Of a DNA stretch of 15,121 bases, positions 1-7,510 are shown in pieces (within the stretch, counting starts at the first letter, position 1; each line of letters begins with the position of its first letter). The stretch comes from Verrucomicrobiota bacterium (GTDB lineage: Bacteria > Verrucomicrobiota > Verrucomicrobiia > Chthoniobacterales > UBA10450). The stretch spans positions 1 to 15,121 of the forward strand of contig QHOR01000010.1 of NCBI GenBank assembly GCA_003219395.1, in the 5' to 3' direction. Below the pieces are notes generated by a model that did not search any database, was not told the origin of the DNA, and was given only the letters and a program-made list of their open reading frames with translations. The position numbers and the translations under genes are program-made.

Positions 1-1822
1 CAGCCTGAATGGCTGCGTCCGCCAAACTCAGGCGTGCAGCGCTATGGTCGAAGCCAAGGAAGTAAAGCTGGTCGTGGACGTAAGCAAGCTGGCAATAGGC
101 TTGGAAAAAGGAGGGATCACGGGTGACAGCCTGGTTGAGCAGATCGGCGGCCTGGGTCAATTCCGCGCTCGCCCTACTGCTAAACAGTGTCAAGAGAAGA
201 TCTCTCGCCCGCAGGTAAAAATCGTAGGCCACAAAATCCGAAGTTGGTGGTTCTTCAATGGCGGCCTTCTCGACATCCGACACTTTGGCTTGAAGCCGAT
301 CTGCGACTTGTTGTGCGATTTCGCTTTGGGTCAGAAATACGTTAGCCAGATCCTGATCGTATTCCTGCGTCCAAACTTGATTATTGCTGCGAGTATCTAT
401 TAACTCCGCGTTTACGTGAATCCTGCCCGCCTCCCAACGCACGCTTCCCTTTAGCACATGAGAGACGTTCAGCGCCCGCGCGATTTGTCGCGTGTTACGT
501 ACGCCACGATATCCCATCACGCTCGCGCGGCTAACTACTCTGAGCTCGGCTACCCGACCTAGCTTCGTCAAGATGCCGTCTTGGATAGCTTCGGCAAAAA
601 AAGCGCTCTCCTTGGTTTGACTCAGATTTTCAAAGGGCAGCACCGCTATGGCAATATTTGACGATCCTTGGAGTAGCCCATTTTTCCAGGACATCATTCC
701 GACCGCTGTTCCCAACAGCAACAACAGGATAGCCATTCCCGCAGCAACTGGGTTACGCCGTGACCAGCGGAACGTGCGCACCGGGATCGACACCGATCGC
801 GCGATGATGGGCCGGTCTGCCAGCCACCGTTCAAGATCTTCAGCTAAATCCGCGGCCGAGCAATAACGCGCGTTCGGTTCGCGCTCCAGACATTTTGCGC
901 AAATGATTTCCAAGTCGCGATCGAGTGCTGGCGCGAGAGACCGCAGTTTTGGCGCCGGCCTTTCAACAGCTTGTTGAATTGCAGCAAGCACGTTGTCACC
1001 GAGGAATGGTGGACGGCCCGTCAACAGATCGAATAAGATAGCCCCAAGGCTGTAGACGTCAGTGCTGGGCCTCGAACTGTCCGTTAAGCCCTCGGCTTGT
1101 TCGGGTGCAATGTAACCCGGTGTGCCAAAACTCGTCAATGTGGGGGTAAGATCGCCGGGCGTATCTATCCATTTGGCCAACCCAAAGTCGCTCACCAAAG
1201 GCTCGCCACGCCCATCAAGCAAAATGTTTCCCGGTTTTAAGTCGCGATGAAGAACTCCCTGGGCGTGCGCATACGCGACAGCGCGTGCGACCTTTGCCAT
1301 TAACGCTACGCTACGGGATGGTTCGCGCCGTAGGACTGGCACGGCGTCGCGCAAGCTGCCACCTGCAGCGAATTTCATGCTGAAGAATGGAAGCCCGTCC
1401 TCGTCCTCACCAACTTCATAAATCGGAAGAATGTTCGGGTGATCCAGACTTGCAGCGGCGAGTGCTTCGCGCCGAAAGCGAATCAGCGTTTCTCGGGAAT
1501 CGGCCTCGTAGGTCAGAATCCGTTTCAATGCGACAATACGGCGCGAATGCCGTTGGCGAGCGCGATAAATAACTCCCATCCCACCATGTGCGATTTCCTC
1601 GAGAATCTGATAATTACCGAGCCGCCAATCGGGATCGCGCACATCAATATCAGAGAGCACGTCTTCCAGCGTTTCATTGCTAGAACAATCGGCACCCAAG
1701 CCCAGAGAGAGCAAACAGTACAGACAGAGACCGCGACCCACGCGCGACCTTGATCCACATTCTGCGCACGGGATCGGATTCTCTCGGCGTGGTGCCAAGC
1801 CAGGAGTACCTGCCGGGTTCAT
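1..1822 (-). CDS. Membrane-anchored Ser/Thr protein kinase with zinc ribbon, TolB/FlgO-like region and TPRs (C-terminus outside window)
   Basis: Open for 607 codons to the left edge with no stop, so the 3' end is missing. Order of parts seen in the translation: a CxxC...CxxC zinc-ribbon-like segment (C19, C22, C33, C36); a Hanks-type kinase domain at about 70-340 with glycine loop HGGMG, VALK lysine K100, HRDLKPGN (D194) and DFG (D212), then a GTPGYIAPE activation segment; one hydrophobic helix at about 360-380; a TolB/FlgO-like segment from about 390 (NIAIAVLPFENLS); and the start of a TPR region after about 530. By family knowledge it autophosphorylates and phosphorylates Ser/Thr targets, with the kinase cytoplasmic and the C-terminal half probably periplasmic. 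The ATG at 1822 was chosen as the first ATG before the zinc ribbon. The frame stays open upstream and an in-frame GTG at 1876 is possible. No clear ribosome binding site precedes either. The substrate is unknown. Confidence 0.9.
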   Translation of the reverse strand, partial: MNPAGTPGLAPRRENPIPCAECGSRSRVGRGLCLYCLLSLGLGADCSSNETLEDVLSDIDVRDPDWRLGNYQILEEIAHGGMGVIYRARQRHSRRIVALKRILTYEADSRETLIRFRREALAAASLDHPNILPIYEVGEDEDGLPFFSMKFAAGGSLRDAVPVLRREPSRSVALMAKVARAVAYAHAQGVLHRDLKPGNILLDGRGEPLVSDFGLAKWIDTPGDLTPTLTSFGTPGYIAPEQAEGLTDSSRPSTDVYSLGAILFDLLTGRPPFLGDNVLAAIQQAVERPAPKLRSLAPALDRDLEIICAKCLEREPNARYCSAADLAEDLERWLADRPIIARSVSIPVRTFRWSRRNPVAAGMAILLLLLGTAVGMMSWKNGLLQGSSNIAIAVLPFENLSQTKESAFFAEAIQDGILTKLGRVAELRVVSRASVMGYRGVRNTRQIARALNVSHVLKGSVRWEAGRIHVNAELIDTRSNNQVWTQEYDQDLANVFLTQSEIAQQVADRLQAKVSDVEKAAIEEPPTSDFVAYDFYLRARDLLLTLFSSRASAELTQAADLLNQAVTRDPSFFQAYCQLAYVHDQLYFLGFDHSAARLSLADAAIQA

Positions 1823-2019
1823 GGCAACGTCGAACAAAGTTAAAACAGGCGCGATGTATTCAGCACCCTCCCCCACACCTCCTCTCTGTCCTTCTACGGA
1901 AGCCGTTGGTCGAAGTTCAGTACAAAGTTAAAAATCGTCTGGAAACGCTCGACCTGTGAGCCATCGAGTCGCAGGTTCGAAGTGACCACAGAATTGATCG
2001 AACGATCTATGGCAGGCAA

Positions 2020-2604
2020 TTACTGCGAACCCATTCGCGCTCTCGCCAAGCGGATGAAGATCAATACGTGTGACGCGATAATAACTGGCACCAGAAACGT
2101 GGGGAGAAGACTGAGGGGAAGTTCTCGCAATTCGTGCATCGACTGCCAGTCTTTCAGACCAAACCGGAGCGCACTCGCGACAACAAACACGATGTCGATA
2201 AGGCCTAACGCGTTCCAACTAAGCAAAAGCGCATTCGTAATTCGGGCGGGGCCTAAACCAATAGCTATGACGATCGCCAGGATCCCTATCACGATGTCTC
2301 CCCATCCCGCCGGTCTTGCGAACGCACAAGGCGACTGGCTCCGTTTACAAAGCACCAGAAAATACGCGCCAGCAAATAGCCGTGTCACGTGAAGTAACAC
2401 AAGCCAGCGCAGATTAACACTGAGCACACACGCTCTGACCGGCGCGGCTTTCCAACACGCGAGAAGGATGAGTGCGGTCAACGTCCATACTGTCGCGGTC
2501 ACCGCCAATGCGCTTGCATTCTGAAACCAGCCAGCCAGGCCTACTGCAAAGCACAGCCAGCCAAGAAGAATCAGGGTGACAATCCTGTTCGAGTTATCTC
2601 TCAT
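2020..2604 (-). CDS. Hypothetical six-helix membrane protein
   Basis: 194 residues, mostly hydrophobic. Helices are visible at roughly 10-27, 32-50, 64-82, 100-118, 122-142 and 163-185, separated by short basic loops, and the C-terminus is basic (IRLARARMGSQ). I do not recognise the family and see no catalytic motif. It starts with ATG 23 bases after the stop of the racemase-like gene upstream on the same strand, so the two are probably co-transcribed. This makes a role linked to the racemase product, such as transport or membrane sensing, possible but unproven. Its 3' end lies about 200 bases from the kinase start on the same strand, and I saw no strong terminator between them. Confidence 0.65.
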   Translation of the reverse strand: MRDNSNRIVTLILLGWLCFAVGLAGWFQNASALAVTATVWTLTALILLACWKAAPVRACVLSVNLRWLVLLHVTRLFAGAYFLVLCKRSQSPCAFARPAGWGDIVIGILAIVIAIGLGPARITNALLLSWNALGLIDIVFVVASALRFGLKDWQSMHELRELPLSLLPTFLVPVIIASHVLIFIRLARARMGSQ

Positions 2605-2627
2605 GACACCACCAGCTGAAACACCGC

Positions 2628-3323
2628 TCAGGCCAACATTTCAGTCACTGCTGCACTGCAGTGAATCTCTGTTGTGTCGAGAAACGGAATGCCGTTGTAT
2701 TCTGAATCACCCAGAATCAGTGGCAATTCTGTTCCAGCAAGAACAACCCCATCGATGCTATCCTTCGCTGTCATGCGATCGATAATCGCCAGCAGACCAG
2801 CGCGGGTCTCTGGTAAAAACGTCCCCGAGAGCAATTCATTGAAGTATTTGTCGTGTATGTAGACCTGATCCGTCGCGTCTGGCACGAGAAGCTCAATTGC
2901 TTTCCGCGAGAAGACGTTCGGATAGAAAGTTGCCTGCATCGTGTAGCGGGTCCCGAACAAAGCGAGCCGTTTTAACTGACGCGCTTTGGCCGCTGCACAA
3001 GTCGCTTCCACAATGCTGATCAACGGAATTGGCGACTTTGCCGCAACCTCGTCGAAAACAATATGCGGCGTGTTCGCTGAAATCAGACCGAAAGTTGCAC
3101 CAGCTTGGTCGAGCTTGCCGATCTCGTTGAGCAAATACTCAGCCAGACCCGCGAAATTGTTTGCGTCTATGAAATCGAGTCCTTTTTTCAAGTTAATGCT
3201 GTTAATGATGAATTGCGGATAGCTCCCATCACCCATTCGCTCCCGATAGAGCGCGACGATCCTGCGGTAATAATCGATCGTGCTTTCAGGACCGAGACCA
3301 CCAATCATTCCAAGAGTCTTCAT
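2628..3323 (-). CDS. Asp/Glu racemase-superfamily protein, both catalytic cysteines replaced
   Basis: 231 residues, the usual length for the aspartate/glutamate racemase superfamily. The N-terminus carries the family signature (MIGGLGPESTIDYY, residues 6-19), and the C-terminus has the second-half signature ending TELPL. In the family, two cysteines act as acid and base: one in a CNTxH-type motif and one in GCTE. Here the first site reads SANTPH (A83 in place of Cys) and the second reads AGTELP (G197 in place of Cys). The only cysteines are C109 and C222, both elsewhere. From memory, E. coli YgeA already lacks the first cysteine but keeps the second, so loss of both is more extreme. The protein may be a racemase with altered chemistry or a non-racemase relative. 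ATG at 3323; divergent from the transporter at 3499; likely operon with the membrane protein downstream. Confidence 0.85.
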   Translation of the reverse strand: MKTLGMIGGLGPESTIDYYRRIVALYRERMGDGSYPQFIINSINLKKGLDFIDANNFAGLAEYLLNEIGKLDQAGATFGLISANTPHIVFDEVAAKSPIPLISIVEATCAAAKARQLKRLALFGTRYTMQATFYPNVFSRKAIELLVPDATDQVYIHDKYFNELLSGTFLPETRAGLLAIIDRMTAKDSIDGVVLAGTELPLILGDSEYNGIPFLDTTEIHCSAAVTEMLA

Positions 3324-3384
3324 GTATTAACCAGGAATCCGACTTCGCTAAAGCTACTGCCTAACATGTGAGCACAATATGTGA

Positions 3385-3462
3385 AATGCCGAATGACGAA
3401 TGACGCAGTCAGATTGACAAATTCAAAATGAGCCATGTGTTCGGCATTCGGATTTCGTCATT
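3385..3462. repeat. AATGACGAA-type short interspersed repeat cluster
   Basis: The spacer between the divergent racemase-like and MFS genes holds copies of a 9-base word in both orientations: AATGCCGAA (3385-3393), AATGACGAA (3392-3400), TTCGGCATT (3440-3448) and TTCGTCATT (3454-3462). The arms are exact complements but are not nested, so a simple hairpin is not the obvious reading. A related run occurs at 9909-9942. This resembles small intergenic repeats I associate with Verrucomicrobiota genomes, which is recollection rather than a search result. It occupies the only space available for both promoters. Confidence 0.5.
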
Positions 3463-3498
3463 GTAAAAACCCGTGTTTATTCGAGCCATCGGTACCTA

Positions 3499-4653
3499 AT
3501 GAAAAGCAAATCTGCGCTTCATTTTGTTCTCATCATCGGCATCGCAAATTTCTTCGCTGACTTTACGTATGAAGGCGCGCGGGGAATTGTCGGACCTTTT
3601 CTTGGTTCGTTAGGCGCGAGCGCGGCGATCGTCGGATTGGTGGCGGGATTGGGCGAATTGATGGGCTATGGGTTGCGATCTGTCTCAGGATATTTCGCGG
3701 ACAAATCACATCGACACTGGGCATTTGCATTCCTGGGCTACACGATCAATATGCTCGCAGTCCCCACGCTGGCGTTTACCGCACAATGGCCGGCTGCAGC
3801 CAGTCTCGTGGTTTCGGAACGCATCGGTCGAGGTATTCGCAAACCGACTGTAGAAGCGATGCTTTCATACGCTGGCAGATCAATTGGAGCTGGGTGGGTC
3901 TTTGGATTGAACGAAGCACTCGATCAGGCCGGCGCGACGATCGGGCCATTACTGATGGCGCTGATTCTTTACCTTAATGGCGGATATCGTACCGGCTTTG
4001 CGGCCCTGTTAATTCCAGCTTTGCTTTGCCTCGGGACCTTGGTCCTGGCACGGCTCCTTCACCCGCGGCCACATGAATTGGAAAAAGGCACGGGACATAC
4101 CCTCACGACACCTAACCTGACACAAGCCTACTGGATTTATCTCGCGGCCGGGGCGCTCCTTGCCGCCGGGTTCGCCGATTTCGCATTGATCGGTTTTCAC
4201 TTTCAAAAGGCGCACATCGTGCAGGGAAACTTGATCCCCGTATTTTATTCCGTTGCGATGGCAGCCAGCGCTCTTGCATCTATTCCATTGGGTCGGCTAT
4301 TTGACAGGTTTGGTCCGAATGTGTCGTTGTTCGCGTTTCTGGTTTCGGCCGCGGCTGCACCGTTGGTGTTTCTGGGCACACCCGTGTTCGCATTGATTGG
4401 AATGATTTTTTGGGGAGTGGGAATGAGCGCCCAGGGTTCGCTGTTTCAAGCAATCCTTACCGGTGTTATTCCGCCACAGAAACGAAGCACAGCTTTTGGG
4501 TTGTTCGATACCGGATACGGAATCGCATGGTTTTTAGGTAGCGCAGTGATGGGTCTGCTATATGACAAGTCGATTTCAGGTGTGGTACTGTTCTCGGTCG
4601 TTCTTCAATTGTGTGCTATTCCCGTTCTCTTTATCGCGAATAAAAAGCGCTAA
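3499..4653 (+). CDS. MFS transporter, 12-helix type
   Basis: 384 residues with evenly spaced hydrophobic helices through the whole protein, consistent with a 12-helix major facilitator. The loop after helix 2 carries the MFS motif A in degenerate form (GYFADKSHR, residues 64-72). An equivalent in the second half reads GRLFDRFG. The middle loop at about 190-205 (HPRPHELEKGTG) is polar, as expected between the two six-helix bundles. It is a proton- or solute-coupled inner-membrane carrier by family, but the substrate cannot be read from sequence. ATG at 3499 without a strong Shine-Dalgarno. Divergent from the racemase-like gene, so a shared amino-acid or drug-efflux context is only a guess. A small ORF begins 9 bases after the stop. 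Confidence 0.88.
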   Translation: MKSKSALHFVLIIGIANFFADFTYEGARGIVGPFLGSLGASAAIVGLVAGLGELMGYGLRSVSGYFADKSHRHWAFAFLGYTINMLAVPTLAFTAQWPAAASLVVSERIGRGIRKPTVEAMLSYAGRSIGAGWVFGLNEALDQAGATIGPLLMALILYLNGGYRTGFAALLIPALLCLGTLVLARLLHPRPHELEKGTGHTLTTPNLTQAYWIYLAAGALLAAGFADFALIGFHFQKAHIVQGNLIPVFYSVAMAASALASIPLGRLFDRFGPNVSLFAFLVSAAAAPLVFLGTPVFALIGMIFWGVGMSAQGSLFQAILTGVIPPQKRSTAFGLFDTGYGIAWFLGSAVMGLLYDKSISGVVLFSVVLQLCAIPVLFIANKKR

Positions 4654-4662
4654 TCTTTCATC

Positions 4663-4872
4663 GTGGATCCATACGCAAAACCGAAGGAACGAAGGACCGG
4701 TGCACGGCGACCCAAGATTACTCACTTACCAGGTTCCGAAGAGCGCCGGACGCGAAGAGAACGACAGGCAGAAAAAGAAGCCGTGGCAGCTGAACGACGG
4801 GCGATCAAAAAGGCAGCGCGCATGCATTTGAAACAGCAACTGCTTGAAGAATTGGGTGCTGATGATTTGTGA
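4663..4872 (+). CDS. Small, highly basic hypothetical protein
   Basis: 69 residues from a GTG start (MDPYAKPKERRTGARR...), 9 bases after the transporter stop, suggesting co-transcription. Composition is dominated by Arg, Lys, Glu and Ala. Residues about 25-66 form an uninterrupted charged stretch typical of a single long helix. There is no membrane segment and no known motif. An overlapping ORF in another frame at 4562-4831 has less coherent composition and overlaps the transporter end, so it was not chosen. The protein could bind nucleic acid or ribosomes by charge alone. I cannot assign a function, and it may not be expressed. Confidence 0.45.
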   Translation: MDPYAKPKERRTGARRPKITHLPGSEERRTRRERQAEKEAVAAERRAIKKAARMHLKQQLLEELGADDL

Positions 4873-4950
4873 CAGGCGGGATCGCCAATCTCTGCTACAG
4901 CATCGTTGCTGTCGGTTTGCGATTCAGCGGGAGGCGTTACAGTTCGTCCC

Positions 4951-6759
4951 ATGCGTCCGATCAATTTGTCGTCACTCATTTTCGCACTGCTCGTGCTAAC
5001 TCCGATTGCGGTCCTGGCACAAACGCCTTCTCAACGTAACCCGGACGTTTCAAACAAGGCACTGATCACAAAATCAACGCCCGGTATCAGCACCGACGCT
5101 TTCAAGGATCAAAGCAGGAATGCCCCTGAGTCGCTTCGCAAGATGGCGGACGATTATTACACCTGGCGCAATCAAAATTATCCGGTCCGCAGCAGCGAAG
5201 CGGGACTTCATACATGGGACGACCGGCTGACTGATCATTCGCCGGGAAAAATCGCAGAGCGCGCGCAACACGTTCATTCGCTTCTGGAGAAGGTGCGCGC
5301 GATGAAGACAGAGAATTGGGCGAAAAACGATCGCATCGATTGGATCCTGTTCCGCGCCCAATTGGAGAATGTCGATTTTGGAGATCGCATTCTGAAATTC
5401 GAGCGGACAAATCCGCAGGTTTACATCCGCGAATGCACGGACGCGATCTTTTCCCTGCTCAAAAAGGAATATGATTCGCCGAGAAAACGCGCTCTTGCTG
5501 CCACTGCACGCCTCAAACAAATGCCTGCGTTGCTGAAACAAGGCCTCTCTAACTTGCAAGGTCCGGTAAAACTCTACGCGCAACTGGCGATCCAATCGGC
5601 GCGTTCGATCGATCCGCTCCTAAATAAAAGCTTAATGGCGCTTGATGTGGGGCTCGCGCCTAACGAGCACGATGATTTAACCAAGGCGCGCGACGCCGCA
5701 GTTACTGCTGTTCACAGCTATGCCGATGAGTTGGACAAGCGCCTGCCGAAAATGGTCGATTTCGCGCCGATGGGCGAAGCAAATTATAACTACTATCTCA
5801 AACACGTTGTGCTTCTGCCGCTCGACGCCACACAGGTAGAGATGATTGGGCGAGCCGAGCTGGCGCGTTATCGCGCCCTTGAAGCGCTCTTACCTGATCC
5901 CAAATTAGCCGATCCAGATCCGAAACGGGCTGCTCACATTCCACCCGATCAGGAATCTTTCCTGAAAACCTACGAAAGCCGTGAAGCTGAAATGATCAGC
6001 TTTTTGAAGGAACACAATCTTGTCACCTTGCCGGACTATCTTGGGCCGTTTGAAATTCGACAATTGCCCGAAGCGTTTAAGCCTACCAGCCCTGGTGGTT
6101 TCATGAATCCTCCCGGTGTTTACGACAAAGATCCAACGGGGTTCTTTTTCATTCCCACCTACAATCCCGATTCGAAGAATTTTTATATTCGCGCAGCGAT
6201 TGAAGATCCACGACCAATCCTCGGGCATGAAGGTATTCCCGGGCACTTTCTTCAACTCTCAATCGCCAATCATTTAAGCGACGAGATCCGGCGCCAGCAT
6301 GATGATACCGTGTTCATCGAAGGCTGGGCGCTTTACGGCGAAGAGATGTTGATGCGCACTGGCCTTTATCCGAATGACTCACCTGCGCAGGGACAAATCC
6401 TCCGTCTGTCGCGCTATCGTGCGGCACGCATTGGAGTGGACGTGAATCTGCATACGGGACGATGGAGCTTTGAGCAAGCCGTCAAATATTTTATGGACGC
6501 CGGCGGACTGGATCGCGAGGCTGCGGAAGGTGAAGCGGCGGGAGCAGCATCCAGCCCAACGCAAAAGATCAGCTACATCACCGGGAAATGGCAGATCATG
6601 AATCTGCTTGGCAGGTACAAAGACAAACAAGGCGATAACTTGCGGCTTGGTCAATTCCACGATGACTTGATCAAGAACGGCAGCCTGCCAGTGTCTGTGG
6701 TCGAATGGATCTTACTTGATGACCCGACTGCTCTCCAAAAAGCGACGGAACAGCAATAA
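4951..6759 (+). CDS. Secreted DUF885-family metallopeptidase
   Basis: 602 residues from the ATG at 4951. This start gives a clean signal peptide (MRPINLSSLIFALLVLTPI, cleavage likely after VLAQ). An in-frame TTG at 4906 would add 15 non-signal-like residues and was rejected. The DUF885 zinc motif HEGIPGH is at 426-432, and a probable third ligand glutamate is E457 in EGWALYGEE, the family's usual arrangement. The C-terminal portion (FMDAGGLDREAAEGEAAGA) and the length of about 600 also fit the family. It is predicted to be an exported zinc-dependent peptidase or carboxypeptidase-like enzyme acting in the periplasm or outside, with unknown substrate. No partner gene is evident. A hairpin-rich spacer follows its stop. 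Confidence 0.88.
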   Translation: MRPINLSSLIFALLVLTPIAVLAQTPSQRNPDVSNKALITKSTPGISTDAFKDQSRNAPESLRKMADDYYTWRNQNYPVRSSEAGLHTWDDRLTDHSPGKIAERAQHVHSLLEKVRAMKTENWAKNDRIDWILFRAQLENVDFGDRILKFERTNPQVYIRECTDAIFSLLKKEYDSPRKRALAATARLKQMPALLKQGLSNLQGPVKLYAQLAIQSARSIDPLLNKSLMALDVGLAPNEHDDLTKARDAAVTAVHSYADELDKRLPKMVDFAPMGEANYNYYLKHVVLLPLDATQVEMIGRAELARYRALEALLPDPKLADPDPKRAAHIPPDQESFLKTYESREAEMISFLKEHNLVTLPDYLGPFEIRQLPEAFKPTSPGGFMNPPGVYDKDPTGFFFIPTYNPDSKNFYIRAAIEDPRPILGHEGIPGHFLQLSIANHLSDEIRRQHDDTVFIEGWALYGEEMLMRTGLYPNDSPAQGQILRLSRYRAARIGVDVNLHTGRWSFEQAVKYFMDAGGLDREAAEGEAAGAASSPTQKISYITGKWQIMNLLGRYKDKQGDNLRLGQFHDDLIKNGSLPVSVVEWILLDDPTALQKATEQQ

Positions 6760-6883
6760 CTAGCCCGGCGTTATTATGTTCAGTGCAGTTTCTCTTCGCA
6801 GAGTGGTAGCGCACGCGCGTCCTCGCGATCGCGAACTTTCTCGTGCTGGAAAACAATTCCGGTAGGCTGCCGAAGTAAAATTC

Positions 6884-6922
6884 GTTTCGGTGCGACGCCG
6901 AAACCAGTTCGCCACGGCGAAC
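6884..6922. repeat. Two consecutive perfect hairpins in a convergent spacer
   Basis: GTTTCGG (6884-6890) and CCGAAAC (6898-6904) form a 7-bp stem with a 7-base loop. Right after it GTTCGCC (6907-6913) and GGCGAAC (6916-6922) form another 7-bp stem with a 2-base gap. They lie between the end of the DUF885 gene (plus) and the end of the kinase fragment (minus), so they could serve as bidirectional termination or RNA-stabilising structures, or be part of an interspersed repeat. No U-tract follows either hairpin, so a classic intrinsic terminator is not shown. The rest of the 6760-6964 spacer has no supported gene. Confidence 0.5.
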
Positions 6923-6964
6923 GGTATCCAAAAACCGCCACCGTCGCCCGCTCTGCATGGGGCT

Positions 6965-7501
6965 CTATGGTTTATCTTTGGGCACTCCCGAGGCGGCGAG
7001 TTGTTGGAAGCGCGGATCGCTTCGCAGCGGATCGAACATCGGATCTAGTCGGAGCAGTGCAGGAGTAAGTGGCGTACCAGAGGTCAGCGCACCCTCATAA
7101 GGTATCGACAGAAGTTTCCGTAAAGCAACGATCGCCCGGTCGGGCTCCTCCAAGCGCGGCGCCACCCGAGCAAGGATCTCGGTCGGAGCAGGACCGTCCA
7201 GCGCGTCCTTCTCGATCGGCACGGCGGCCATCGCCTGTTCTGCTAGAGCGAACGCTGCGACCTTGTCACCCAAGCCCATATTGGTCAGCGCGAGATCTTC
7301 AATGAGAATATAGTTTTCTGGCTGTTCTTTGAGGAATGATTCGAGTTCGCTGCGTGCCTGCCCCCAACTTTGTTGAGCGGCATCGTGTTCGCCGGCGACT
7401 TCTTGCGCCCAGCCTAACCAAAAGCGGAGTTCGCCACTGATATAACCCAATGCTGGATCAGGCTTAGCCAGTATTTCTTTTAGACGAGAAATGATTTGGT
7501 C
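6965..7501 (-). pseudogene. C-terminal fragment of a kinase/TPR-type regulatory protein
   Basis: About 179 in-frame codons ending in a stop at 6965-6967. The first possible start is a TTG at 7450 (161 residues), but similarity to TPR helices continues upstream to about 7501 (PDQIISRLKEILAKPDPALG). The sequence shows TPR-like helix pairs and ends with LRLDPMFDPLRSDPRFQQL, the typical C-terminus of verrucomicrobial and acidobacterial kinase-TPR proteins (family recollection). No kinase domain or other N-terminal part is present. The reading breaks off exactly where the repeat protein gene on the other strand begins. It is therefore most simply a truncated remnant, although its surviving frame has no stop codons. 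It is distinct from the kinase at 1-1822, whose own C-terminus is outside the window. Confidence 0.7.
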
Positions 7502-7510
7502 GGGGCGCGG
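7492..7510. other. Deletion or recombination junction between two decapitated genes
   Basis: To the left, the minus-strand frame reads as TPR protein. To the right, the plus-strand frame reads as the repeat region of an S74 protein. The plus frame has its last upstream stop (TGA) at 7492-7494. Both genes point away from this point and both lack their 5' ends, as expected if a deletion removed the starts and shared promoter region of two divergent genes. No insertion sequence, target duplication or att-like core is visible. An assembly join cannot be excluded. Confidence 0.55.

Noticed and set aside
44..403. Plus-strand 119-codon ORF and the other plus-strand ORFs over 1-1822
   Set aside because: They run antisense to an intact 607-codon kinase frame with all catalytic motifs.
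1950..1985. tRNA-like T-arm (GCAGGTTCGAAG)
   Set aside because: The T-stem does not close (GCAGG against GTGACC), and no acceptor or anticodon arm can be drawn around it.
4906..4950. Upstream TTG start for the DUF885 gene
   Set aside because: It would place 15 polar residues before a complete signal peptide that begins naturally at ATG 4951.
6671..6958. Minus-strand 95-codon ORF over the spacer and the DUF885 end
   Set aside because: It overlaps the end of a well-supported gene and translates through the two hairpins. It is more likely repeat sequence than a gene.
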